From Novosphingobium sp. 18050 (GTDB taxonomy: Bacteria > Pseudomonadota > Alphaproteobacteria > Sphingomonadales > Sphingomonadaceae): a stretch of DNA of 64,000 nt. The notes beneath the pieces were generated by a model. That model was not told where the DNA came from, made no database searches, and saw only the letters and a list, made by a program, of their open reading frames with translations. Position 1 is the first letter of the stretch. Each line of letters opens with the position of its first letter. The stretch lies in assembly GCF_902706195.1 (NCBI RefSeq), contig NZ_CACSJO010000009.1, positions 112,230 to 176,229 on the forward strand, given 5' to 3'. The translations under genes were made by a program, and so were the position numbers. This document shows, one piece after another, positions 55,837 to 64,000 of the stretch.

Positions 55837-58440
55837 ATGAGTGCACCCGTGACCCCCATGATGGCCCAGTATCTCGCCCTGCGCGAGGTAGCGGACGATT
55901 GCCTGCTGTTCTATCGCATGGGCGACTTCTTCGAGCTGTTTTTCGACGATGCGAAGACCGCGAGCCAGGTCCTCGACATTGCCCTGACGACGCGGGGCGA
56001 GCACCAGGGGCAGCCGATCCCGATGTGCGGCGTGCCGGTCCACGCGGCGGAAGGATACCTCGCGCGCCTCATCAAGGCGGGCTGCCGCGTCGCCATTGCC
56101 GAGCAGACCGAGACGCCTGCCGAGGCGAAGAAGCGCGGCGGCTCCAAGGCGCTGGTTGCGCGCGATATCGTGCGTTTCGTCACGGCCGGGACGCTGACCG
56201 AGGAATCGCTGCTCGAACCGCGCCGTGCCAACGTGCTGGCGGCGGCCTGTGAAGTGCGCGGCGTGGTGGGCATCGCCTCGTGCGATATCTCGACCGGCCG
56301 TATGGAACTGGAAGAATGCGCGCCCGAGCGTTTGGCGGCGGCGTTGGCCCGGCTGGGGCCAAGCGAACTGGTAGCGCCCGGCGGCTGGGACGCTGCTCCG
56401 GACGGCGTGATCGCGCGCGAGGCCCACGAATTTTCCTCTGATGGCGGCGACGGGAGGCTAAAGCTGATCCACGGCGTCTCGACGCTCGATGGGTTCGGGA
56501 CCTTCAGCCGCGCCATGCTGGCGGCAGCGGGCGGGCTGATCGCCTATCTCGATCATGTCGGGCGCGGTAACCTGCCGCTGCTGCTCCCGCCCGAGGCCCG
56601 GTCCGGCGATGCCGCGCTGGCCATGGACGAGGCAACGCGCGCCAGTCTGGAAATCCTCGAATCGTCGCAAGGCGGCCGGAAGGGCAGCCTGATCGACGCC
56701 ATCGACCGGTGCGTGACCGGCGCCGGTGCGCGCCAGCTGGCGGACGATCTCTCCGCCCCGTTGACCGACCGCATGGCCATCGCCGAGCGGCTGGAACTGG
56801 TCGAATGGCTCCACGGCGACGCGCTGCTGCGCGAAGACCTGCGCGCTGCGCTGCGGGCGCTACCCGACGTGGGCCGCGCGCTGGGCCGCGTGGTGGCGGG
56901 ACGCGGCTCTCCGCGCGATCTCGGCCAGTTGCGCGACGGCCTTGCGGGCGCCCGCACCACCGGCGAGCGGCTGGCGATGATGGACAATCTACCTGTGCTG
57001 CTGGAGCGGCTGCTGCCGGCGCTGGGCGGACACGCGGAACTGGTTGATCACTTCGCCCGCGCGCTGGTGCAGAGCCCGCCGACCGAGCGCGGGCAGGGCG
57101 GTTATATCGCCAGCAGCTATGACGCATCGCTCGACGAATTGCGGATGATGTCCGGCAACGCACGGCGCGCCATCGCCGCGCTGGAGGCGAAGTACCGCGA
57201 GGAAACCGGCGTCGCCTCGCTCAAGATCAAGCACAACAACGTGCTGGGTTACTTCATCGAAGTGGCGCAGCGCCACGCCGACAAGCTGATGGAGCCCGAT
57301 AGCGGCTTCTCCCACCGCCAGACGATGGCGGGCGCGATGCGCTTTAACGCCGTTGCCCTCCACGAGGAAGCCGCGCGCATCACCGAAGCCGGGGGCCACG
57401 CCCTCGCCGCCGAGGAGGGGCACTTCGAAACGCTGGTGGCCGAAGCCGTCGCCGCGCGCCAGACCATCGCCCGCACCGCCGCCGCGCTGGCCCGCATCGA
57501 CGTGGCCGCCGGGCAGGCCGAACGCGCGGCGGAGGGCGGCTGGAGCCGTCCGCAGGTGGTCGAAGGCATCTCGCTCGATATCGAGGGCGGGCGCCATCCG
57601 GTGGTAGAAGCCGCGCTCAAAGCACAGGGTGAGCGCTTCGTTTCCAACGACTGCCGTCTAGCCAGCCACGACCGGCTCTGGCTCATCGGCGGCCCCAACA
57701 TGGGCGGTAAGTCGACCTTCCTGCGCCAGAACGCGCTGATCGTGCTGCTCGCGCAGGCGGGCGGCTTCGTTCCTGCGAAGTCGGCGCGGATCGGCATGGT
57801 CGACCGCCTGTTCAGCCGCGTCGGCGCCTCCGACAACCTCGCGCGGGGCCGCTCGACCTTCATGGTGGAGATGGTGGAAACTGCCGCCATCCTTGCGCAG
57901 GCGACGGACCGCAGCTTCGTCATCCTTGACGAAGTGGGGCGCGGCACCTCGACATACGACGGCCTCGCGTTGGCATGGGCCGTGGCCGAGGCGGTGCACG
58001 AAACCAACCGCTGCCGCTGCCTTTTCGCCACCCACTACCACGAACTGGCGCGGCTGGCGGAAACCTGCGAGGCGCTCTCGCTCCACCATGTCCGCGCGCG
58101 CGAATGGAAGGGCGACCTCGTCCTGCTCCACGAACTGGCGAGCGGCCCGGCGGATCGCAGCTACGGCCTTGCCGTGGCCCGGCTTGCAGGCGTACCGCCC
58201 AAGGTCATCAGCCGCGCCAAGTCGGTGTTGGAAAAATTGGAAAAAGCCCGCACGGAAACCGGCGGTCTGGCGGCGGGCCTTGGCGACCTGCCGCTGTTCG
58301 CCGCCGTGCAGGAAATTCGCGAAGCTCCGGCCGACGCCCTGCGCGACAAGCTGAACACGCTGGACGTCGATGCCATGTCACCGCGCGACGCGCTAGAAAT
58401 CCTCTACGATCTCAAGCGTGAGGCAGGCACGGAGTCTTAA
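55837..58440 (+). CDS. mutS: DNA mismatch repair protein MutS
   Basis: 867 residues. The mismatch-binding start ([28 protein letters not shown]) carries the Phe-x-Glu wedge FFELF. The lever and clamp domains follow, and the ATPase has Walker [18 protein letters not shown] (around residue 619), [11 protein letters not shown], and the [19 protein letters not shown] signature. The C-terminal helices are complete. No mutL is in the window. Confidence 0.98.
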   Translation: MSAPVTPMMAQYLALREVADDCLLFYRMGDFFELFFDDAKTASQVLDIALTTRGEHQGQPIPMCGVPVHAAEGYLARLIKAGCRVAIAEQTETPAEAKKRGGSKALVARDIVRFVTAGTLTEESLLEPRRANVLAAACEVRGVVGIASCDISTGRMELEECAPERLAAALARLGPSELVAPGGWDAAPDGVIAREAHEFSSDGGDGRLKLIHGVSTLDGFGTFSRAMLAAAGGLIAYLDHVGRGNLPLLLPPEARSGDAALAMDEATRASLEILESSQGGRKGSLIDAIDRCVTGAGARQLADDLSAPLTDRMAIAERLELVEWLHGDALLREDLRAALRALPDVGRALGRVVAGRGSPRDLGQLRDGLAGARTTGERLAMMDNLPVLLERLLPALGGHAELVDHFARALVQSPPTERGQGGYIASSYDASLDELRMMSGNARRAIAALEAKYREETGVASLKIKHNNVLGYFIEVAQRHADKLMEPDSGFSHRQTMAGAMRFNAVALHEEAARITEAGGHALAAEEGHFETLVAEAVAARQTIARTAAALARIDVAAGQAERAAEGGWSRPQVVEGISLDIEGGRHPVVEAALKAQGERFVSNDCRLASHDRLWLIGGPNMGGKSTFLRQNALIVLLAQAGGFVPAKSARIGMVDRLFSRVGASDNLARGRSTFMVEMVETAAILAQATDRSFVILDEVGRGTSTYDGLALAWAVAEAVHETNRCRCLFATHYHELARLAETCEALSLHHVRAREWKGDLVLLHELASGPADRSYGLAVARLAGVPPKVISRAKSVLEKLEKARTETGGLAAGLGDLPLFAAVQEIREAPADALRDKLNTLDVDAMSPRDALEILYDLKREAGTES

Positions 58441-58464
58441 CCTTGGGCGGGATATCCCGAGCCC

Positions 58465-58650
58465 ATGATAGGTCCCAAGATCACCACTGTCTTCCGTAGC
58501 CGCTGGAATGCGCTGTTCTGGTCCGCAGGGGTGCTGCTGACGGCCTACTGCTCCATCCCGTCACCCGATCACGACGATGGGCAGGATCAGGCCAAGACCA
58601 TGCAGCAAATCACTGCGGCGCTGAAAACGCCGGAGACCGCGGGAAATTGA
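58465..58650 (+). CDS. Small membrane protein after mutS
   Basis: 61 residues with one membrane helix (RSRWNALFWSAGVLLTAYCSIP) and a polar tail. ATG at 58465, 24 bp past the mutS stop. No family recognised, and it may be expressed with mutS. Composition fits the genome. Confidence 0.5.
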   Translation: MIGPKITTVFRSRWNALFWSAGVLLTAYCSIPSPDHDDGQDQAKTMQQITAALKTPETAGN

Positions 58651-58666
58651 TGTACGCCGACGACGA

Positions 58667-58987
58667 TCAGGAATCGTCGTTCGCGAAATCCTTGTCGGCG
58701 GCATTTTTCTTGCCGTAACGGCCTTCGAGATCGTCCATCGTCTCCTCGCCGTCATACGCGGACATGTCGATGGTGCCGCTTGTGTCCATCTGGTTCATGT
58801 GATCGACGACATCCTCGATGTCATCTTCGTCCCCGATGCCGCCCTTGACCTTCTCGGTATCTCCAAGACCCGTATTGCCCGAGGTGCGGCCCTGAGCCTG
58901 CTCGGCTACCGACTGCGCTTGCGCTTCTTCGTCTTCCTGCTCGTCGTTCACCGTTTCGGGGGCGAGGTCGTCGGGGCGTTCGGTCAT
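58667..58987 (-). CDS. Acidic, disordered small protein
   Basis: 106 residues, with many D, E, Q and G and no hydrophobic core (AQSVAEQAQGRTSGNTGLGDTEKV, DIEDVVDHMNQMDTSGTIDMSAYDGEETMDDLEGRYGKKNA, in part). Probably intrinsically unstructured. No family known to me; similar small acidic proteins occur in sphingomonads (from memory). Confidence 0.55.
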   Translation of the reverse strand: MTERPDDLAPETVNDEQEDEEAQAQSVAEQAQGRTSGNTGLGDTEKVKGGIGDEDDIEDVVDHMNQMDTSGTIDMSAYDGEETMDDLEGRYGKKNAADKDFANDDS

Positions 58988-59061
58988 CGGGAAATCTCCT
59001 TTGCAGGAGTAACGGACGGGCCGAGCGCGGGGTTCCGGGGATCATCGAGGTTTGCGGGATT

Positions 59062-59240
59062 AGGAAGACCTGGGGCCATCGCCCCAGACCCCGGAAAATG
59101 TCGAGGCGGTGCGTGCAGCCCCCCTTGTGCCCACTTTGAGTCGGGAGGCTTGATAGCCTGCGGCAGTAAGGAGCGCGTAACGTCGCTGCTCGCGCTACGA
59201 CGACAGTAATGGGCGCAGGGGAGGTGCCCCCCCTGCGCCT
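59062..59240. repeat. Intergenic REP-like element, copy B
   Basis: Hairpin CTGGGGC...GCCCCAG (59070-59086) is followed by ACCCCGG, and a second hairpin GGCGCAGGGG/CCCCTGCGCC is at 59212-59239. The first part is nearly the same as copy A at 53301. The middle is not conserved between copies. The second hairpin also sits just past the stop of the dehydrogenase gene at 59247, so may end its transcript. Confidence 0.7.
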
Positions 59241-59246
59241 GCTCTT

Positions 59247-60122
59247 TTACTTGCTGGGAACCGGCACTTCACCGGAATAATCGTAGAAGCCCTTACCCGA
59301 CTTGCGGCCGTACCAGCCTGCCTCGACGTACTTCTGCAGCAGCGGCGCGGGGCGGTACTTCGGATCGCCCGTGGTCGCCTGGAACACCTTCATGATCTCG
59401 TACAGCGTATCGAGGCCGACGAAGTCCGCCAGCGTCAGCGGGCCCATTGGGTGGTTGAGGCCGATCTTGCAGCCGGCGTCGATATCCTCGACCGAACCGA
59501 TGCCTGCACCAAGAACGAAGATCGCCTCGTTGAGCATCGGGCACAGGATGCGGTTGACGACGAAGCCGGGTTCGTCACCGGCGAGGACCACGGTCTTGCC
59601 CAGCTTTTCACCGAACGCCTTCATGCGGTCGATCGTGTCCTGCGAAGTGGCGAGGCCGGGGATAACCTCTACCAGGCCCATTACCGGCACCGGGTTGAAG
59701 AAGTGCAGGCCGCAGAACCGACCTGCGTCGGGCGAACTGGCGGCCATGCGCGTGATCGGGATCGAGCTGGTGTTCGATGCCATGATGGAATTGGCGCCCA
59801 GCACCTTGCCGGCGGCTTCGAAGATCTTGTGCTTGATGTCCTCACGCTCGGTGGCGGCCTCGATGATGAGGTCGGCGCCCGACATGGCGGAATAGTCGGC
59901 GGCGGGGGTGATGCGAGCGAGCAGCGCGTCGGCGTCGGCCTGGGAGATCTTTTCCTTGGCGACCAGCTTGGCGAGGCTTTTGGCGATGCCGGCCTTGCCC
60001 TTTTCAGCATTTTCCAGGCTTACGTCGGTCAGGACTACGTCCATGCCCTTGCCTGCCACGGTCTGGGCGATGCCCGCGCCCATGATTCCTGCGCCGATGA
60101 TGCCGACTGTCTGCACTGCCAA
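59247..60122 (-). CDS. hbd: 3-hydroxybutyryl-CoA dehydrogenase
   Basis: A 291-residue NAD-dependent enzyme of the 3-hydroxyacyl-CoA dehydrogenase family. The N-terminal Rossmann motif [20 protein letters not shown], the signature [21 protein letters not shown] and C-terminal [24 protein letters not shown] (each seen in part) are all present. It interconverts acetoacetyl-CoA and 3-hydroxybutyryl-CoA. It is not in an operon with phaB. Confidence 0.94.
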   Translation of the reverse strand: MAVQTVGIIGAGIMGAGIAQTVAGKGMDVVLTDVSLENAEKGKAGIAKSLAKLVAKEKISQADADALLARITPAADYSAMSGADLIIEAATEREDIKHKIFEAAGKVLGANSIMASNTSSIPITRMAASSPDAGRFCGLHFFNPVPVMGLVEVIPGLATSQDTIDRMKAFGEKLGKTVVLAGDEPGFVVNRILCPMLNEAIFVLGAGIGSVEDIDAGCKIGLNHPMGPLTLADFVGLDTLYEIMKVFQATTGDPKYRPAPLLQKYVEAGWYGRKSGKGFYDYSGEVPVPSK

Positions 60123-60188
60123 ACTCCCTCTAGAATTTAACCGAGCGCTTAACAGCTTGCGGCGAGGGAGGGAACCTAGCGATTCGAT

Positions 60189-60758
<570 letters not shown>

Positions 60759-60789
60759 GAGCGTTCCTTAGGTTTTCGGGAGAAGTCGC

Positions 60790-60828
60790 GCGGGGGCTTC
60801 GACAGGCTCAGCCTATCGAAGCCCCCGC
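60790..60828. repeat. Long palindromic hairpin (REP-type)
   Basis: GCGGGGGCTTCGA (60790-60802) pairs exactly with TCGAAGCCCCCGC (60816-60828), with inner AGGC/GCCT around TCA. It lies between the adenosyltransferase gene and the HIG1 gene. The core CTTCGACAGGCTCAGC is a sequence I recall as a common repeat in sphingomonad genomes. Confidence 0.7.
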
Positions 60829-60842
60829 CGCAAACCGCTACT

Positions 60843-61076
60843 TCAGCGCGCCATCGCCAGCAGCAAGGCGCAGACCAGCACGGCGGCGGCCTGATACTTG
60901 ATGCGGTTGAACATCATCTTGTTCTGCAACAGCTGGTTGGCGGTCGGCCCGGTCGCGGTGGGATCGCGGTTCAGGTCTTCCTTCGTGCTGTTCAGGAAGG
61001 CGATGATGCCGCGCACGAGGCTGATGACGACCATGATCACCAGCACGACGATGATGGGGACAAGGATGTAGTTCAT
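60843..61076 (-). CDS. HIG1-domain twin-transmembrane small protein
   Basis: 77 residues with two membrane helices (MNYILVPIIVVLVIMVVISLVRGIIAF and YQAAAVLVCALLLAMAR, in part) joined by LNSTKEDLNRDPTATGP and NKMMFNRIK. HIG1 proteins stabilise respiratory complexes in mitochondria, and the bacterial members are assumed to do similar work. Its ATG overlaps the gluQ stop by 4 bp. Confidence 0.75.
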   Translation of the reverse strand: MNYILVPIIVVLVIMVVISLVRGIIAFLNSTKEDLNRDPTATGPTANQLLQNKMMFNRIKYQAAAVLVCALLLAMAR

Positions 61077-61918
61077 GGCGCCTGATGTACGCCTTGCGAA
61101 AGCGAAAGGCCAGTGGGCAGGCGTCCATCGCGCAGTGCCCGGGCGATGGCGGGCCCGTTCTCTCCCGCGCGGCGCCGATCGGCCAGCGAGGGGGCGCCGC
61201 GCCGCTTGGCGAGCTTGCGTCCGTCCGGTTCGATCAGCAGCGGATGGTGCAGCCAGGTCGGCTCCGGAAGGCCGAGCAAGGCCTGCAACAGGCGGTGGAC
61301 GTGGGTGGCGGGAAACAGGTCCATCCCGCGCGTGACAAGGGTGATGCCGTCGGCCGTATCGTCCAGCGTGGCGGCGAGGTGGTAGCTGGCGGGCAGGTCC
61401 TTGCGCAGCAGCACGACGTCGCCGAATATTTGCGGAATGGCGGTCTGGCGGCCCGCCGTTTCGTCCAGCCATTCGAGCGGGCCGGTGAGCGCCACCGCTT
61501 TCGCTACATCGAGGCGCCACGCGGCCTGCGCGGGATCGACATCGCGGCCCCGGCAGGTGCCGGGATAGACGAGGCCGTCTGGGCCGGCTTCAAAGGCTGC
61601 TGCGGCGATCTCGGCGCGGGTGCAGGTGCAGGGGTAGAGGAGGCCCATGGCCTTGAGTCGCTCGCCCGCCGCAGCGTAACTGGCCAGCCGGTGCGACTGG
61701 AACACCGCGTCTCCGTCCCATGCGAGGCCCAGCCATTCGAGGTCGCGGAAAAATTCTTCGATGAACTCCGGGCGGCTGCGGGCGCCGTCGATGTCCTCGA
61801 TGCGAAGGACGAAGGTCCCGCCCCGCGCGCGGGCGGTGTCATGCGCCATCATGGCCGCATAAGCGTGGCCCAGATGCAGCGGTCCGTTGGGGCTGGGTGC
61901 GAAGCGGGTGCGCGTCAT
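61073..61918 (-). CDS. gluQ: Glutamyl-Q tRNA(Asp) synthetase
   Basis: A catalytic-domain-only glutamyl-tRNA synthetase paralogue that glutamylates queuosine in tRNA(Asp). The ATG at 61918 (MTRTRFAPSPNGPLHLGHAYAA) is used, with an HIGH-type element PLHLGH. The zinc site is formed by CTCTRAEI and YPGTCRGR, and the KRxG end is KLAKRRGAPSLAD. 281 residues, shorter than GltX as expected, because no anticodon domain is present. Confidence 0.93.
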   Translation of the reverse strand: MTRTRFAPSPNGPLHLGHAYAAMMAHDTARARGGTFVLRIEDIDGARSRPEFIEEFFRDLEWLGLAWDGDAVFQSHRLASYAAAGERLKAMGLLYPCTCTRAEIAAAAFEAGPDGLVYPGTCRGRDVDPAQAAWRLDVAKAVALTGPLEWLDETAGRQTAIPQIFGDVVLLRKDLPASYHLAATLDDTADGITLVTRGMDLFPATHVHRLLQALLGLPEPTWLHHPLLIEPDGRKLAKRRGAPSLADRRRAGENGPAIARALRDGRLPTGLSLSQGVHQAP

Positions 61919-62076
61919 GTCAGCCCGTCCTAGCGCCCGAGACGGCAGTCGCAAGCGATCCTGTGGATTGCGTAAGCGGCCTGGCAAACTGCGACCTTGA
62001 CGCGGGCTCCCGCAAATGCTGCAAATGCGGTTATGCGTTGCCATCAAACAGCAATGAGAGCCTGCGACAGGAGGCC

Positions 62077-62685
62077 ATGCTCAGGTCGGACCTGATCGAG
62101 CGCGCGGCCCGATTCCGCAGCGCAGAGGGAGACCCCTCTCGTAGTCTTTCCGACTGCCCTGCACTTGTTCTCAACGCAGATTATACGCCGCTTTCCTATT
62201 ACCCGCTCAGCCTGTGGCCTTGGCAGACCGCGATCAAGGCAGTGGTGCTGGAGCGGGTGGACATCATTTCCAGCTACGAACGCGCGGTGCACAGCCCCAG
62301 CTGGACGATGCAGATCCCCTCGGTGATCGCGCTGCGCCAATATGTGAAGCCGAGCGAATTTCCCGCCTTCACCCGCTTCAACCTGTTCCTGCGCGACCGG
62401 TTTTCCTGCCAGTATTGTGGCAGCCCGCATCAACTGACCTTCGACCATGTGCTGCCCCGCCGTCTGGGCGGGCGCACCTCCTGGGAGAATATCCTGACGG
62501 CCTGCGCGCCGTGCAACCTCAGGAAAGGCGGTCGCACGCCCAAGCAGGCGAACATGCCGCCGCTGGTTCCGCCGATCCGGCCGACCAGCTGGCAATTGCA
62601 GGAGCGGGGCCGGGGCTTCCCGCCCAACTTCCTGCACGAAACCTGGCGCGACTGGCTTTACTGGGACATCGAGCTGGAGGAATAG
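62077..62685 (+). CDS. HNH endonuclease family protein
   Basis: 202 residues from ATG 62077 (MLRSDLIERAARFR). The first in-frame ATG of the track (61897) would add an unlikely Cys-rich leader. The C-terminal HNH domain has a zinc-binding pair (SCQYCG and CAPCNLRKGG) and DHVLPRRLGGRTSWENILTAC (in part). Such chromosomal HNH proteins are often annotated without known target. N-terminal region not recognised. Confidence 0.88.
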   Translation: MLRSDLIERAARFRSAEGDPSRSLSDCPALVLNADYTPLSYYPLSLWPWQTAIKAVVLERVDIISSYERAVHSPSWTMQIPSVIALRQYVKPSEFPAFTRFNLFLRDRFSCQYCGSPHQLTFDHVLPRRLGGRTSWENILTACAPCNLRKGGRTPKQANMPPLVPPIRPTSWQLQERGRGFPPNFLHETWRDWLYWDIELEE

Positions 62686-62704
62686 GGGCCGCCTGCGGGC
62701 CCGT

Positions 62705-64000
62705 TCAGTGGATGGTTTCAGCCGGTTGAGGGTCTTTTACACCGGCATCCACGGCGCTCGTCACCGCTACGTCCATCGTCACGTTGCCGACTGTACGCAT
62801 GAGGTCGGGCAGGACTTCGACCGCCACCAATACGCCCAGCGGCCAGAGCGGCACGCCCATGGCCGCTGCGATCGGGCCGATCGAGGAAACGAAGCTGATC
62901 GTGCCCGGAAGCGAAACGGCGCCGAAGGTGGTCGCGAAGGCCACGAAGGTCCCTGCCATCAGCGCCCCGGTGGTGAGTTCCAGCCCGGCCAGTTTCGCGG
63001 CGTAGATGGCGACCGCCATGTTCATCGCCGGGCCGGTCGCACGAAACAGCGTAACCGCCAGCGGCAGCACGAATTCCGAGGTCGTCTGCGCGGTGCCGAG
63101 CTTGCGGCTGGCGGCGAGCATCGCAGGCAGGGTGGCGATAGACGACTGCGTGGAGATCGCGACGACCTGCGCGGGCAGGATGGCGGCTGCGAAGGCCCCC
63201 AGCTTGCGGCGCCCCACCAGCACGGCGATGGTATAGCCCGCAATCATCACCACAGTGCCCACTGCCGTCACCAGTACGATGTAATGCGCCAGTGCTCCCA
63301 GCGCGGCACCTCCGCTGCGCACGCCCAGCGTCAGGCCCAGCGCGAAGACACCGATCGGTGCGAGCATCAACACCCAGCCGATCAGTACCATCATCGCGCC
63401 TGCCAGTCCTTCGAACAGTACCGCAAGGCTGCGGCGCGGTTCGTCCGCCAGTTTGGTGGAGGCCAGCGCGAAAAGGCCCACGAAGACGATGACCGGCAGC
63501 ATCGCGCTGGCCGCCGCCGCAGAGACGACGTTGTCGGGCAGCAGCGAGGACAGGAAATCGGCCAGTCCGGGAACCTTGCCCGGATCGGCGCCGTGGTCGA
63601 AGCTGACCCCGGCGGGCACCGGGAACAGGTCCAGCAGCAGCGGCATCAGCGCCGCGCCAAGCATCGCGCTGAAAGCCAGAAAGCCGACGATGATCCCCAG
63701 TGTCCGGCGCGCCATGGCCCCGGCGCGGGCGGCAGCGACAGTCTCGACGATGCCGGAAAACAGCAGTCCGGCGACCAGCGGCAGGATCGTCATCTGCAGG
63801 CCCTGCAACCACAGTGCACCGACCGGGCCGGCCACTGCCAGCGCGGTATGCGCGACCGGCTTGTCCGCGATCATCAGGCCGATCAGCAATCCGGCGACCA
63901 GCCCGGCCAGAGTAAGCATCCCCGGCACCCGGATTTCGGGAATTCGAGAGGGGCCGCCGGTGCCGGAGGTCGACGTGGGGGCGGGGTCAGGGGCCTGGGG
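62705..64000 (-). CDS. Dicarboxylate/amino acid:cation symporter, 5' end cut by window
   Basis: The frame stays open from the last ATG (63919) and GTG (63928) to the right edge with conserved-looking sequence (GGPSRIPEIRVP before MLTLAGLV), so the true start is beyond the window. Eight membrane segments and the DAACS core (TQSSIATLPAMLAASRKLG, NMAVAIYAAKLAGLELTTG, ATTFGAVSLPGTISFVSS, seen in part) indicate a Na+- or H+-coupled transporter of C4-dicarboxylates or acidic/neutral amino acids. C-terminus complete. Confidence 0.88.
   Translation of the reverse strand, partial: PQAPDPAPTSTSGTGGPSRIPEIRVPGMLTLAGLVAGLLIGLMIADKPVAHTALAVAGPVGALWLQGLQMTILPLVAGLLFSGIVETVAAARAGAMARRTLGIIVGFLAFSAMLGAALMPLLLDLFPVPAGVSFDHGADPGKVPGLADFLSSLLPDNVVSAAAASAMLPVIVFVGLFALASTKLADEPRRSLAVLFEGLAGAMMVLIGWVLMLAPIGVFALGLTLGVRSGGAALGALAHYIVLVTAVGTVVMIAGYTIAVLVGRRKLGAFAAAILPAQVVAISTQSSIATLPAMLAASRKLGTAQTTSEFVLPLAVTLFRATGPAMNMAVAIYAAKLAGLELTTGALMAGTFVAFATTFGAVSLPGTISFVSSIGPIAAAMGVPLWPLGVLVAVEVLPDLMRTVGNVTMDVAVTSAVDAGVKDPQPAETIH

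Overview
The window is chromosomal DNA from a GC-rich alphaproteobacterium, most likely a sphingomonad of the Novosphingobium/Sphingobium type. The evidence is the alphaproteobacterial cell-cycle pair ctrA and sciP, an Rrf2-headed SUF operon, a DUF3576 lipoprotein, a HIG1-type small membrane protein, exosortase-A-type polysaccharide genes and the general protein style. This is judged by eye, with no database search. Most of the window is dense housekeeping sequence. I see no CRISPR array, rRNA, tRNA, transposase or plasmid origin.

Layout. 1-1856: 3' end of an RND efflux adaptor, then sciP and a small co-transcribed gene. 2001-4809: mnmA, a small membrane protein, and a lipoprotein with a serine-hydrolase fold whose catalytic motifs look erased. 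4853-11406 (minus): a tightly coupled SUF operon (Rrf2 regulator, sufB, DUF559-like gene, sufC, sufD, sufS, sufT, a GNAT gene, sufA). A strong palindrome lies in front of it, and a candidate structured small RNA lies behind that. 11845-17692: pyrD, ggt, an acyl-CoA ligase and a ChaA-type antiporter. 17939-22459: a zinc metallopeptidase, two small unknown genes, merC-thiS-thiG, and ctaA. 22621-27761: rplM-rpsI, an Lrp-type regulator divergent from an EamA exporter, phaB, an outer-membrane-like protein and a DUF3576 lipoprotein.

27775-40219: a run of hairpins before leuS, then leuS-lptE-holA and an exopolysaccharide-initiating sugar transferase. Two phage-tail-like genes follow, one of them a tailspike-type beta helix, and then lptA-lptC-rnd, ung, a small monooxygenase and gltD. 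40236-50358: gltB, a 735-residue acidic membrane protein, and an exosortase-A-type glycosyltransferase and O-ligase pair with a small membrane gene. 50359-64000: ctrA with many TTAA motifs upstream, lrgB-lrgA, trmB, maeB, mutS, small unknowns, a 3-hydroxybutyryl-CoA dehydrogenase, PduO-type cobalamin adenosyltransferase, a HIG1 protein, gluQ, an HNH nuclease and a dicarboxylate-type symporter cut by the right edge.

How the parts connect. The SUF operon builds Fe-S clusters and is probably controlled by its own Rrf2 protein through the palindrome at 11433-11457. ctrA and sciP are activator and inhibitor of one cell-cycle circuit. TTAA-N6-TTAA sites resembling CtrA boxes occur before sciP and before the phage-tail-like cassette. 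Envelope functions recur throughout (LptA/C/E, EPS initiation and ligation, LrgAB, GGT).

The observations most worth pursuing are the candidate ncRNA at 11611-11726, the degenerate DUF559 protein inside the SUF operon, the lipoprotein that has lost its serine-hydrolase active site, and the orphan tailspike cassette beside the EPS gene with a CtrA-like box in front.
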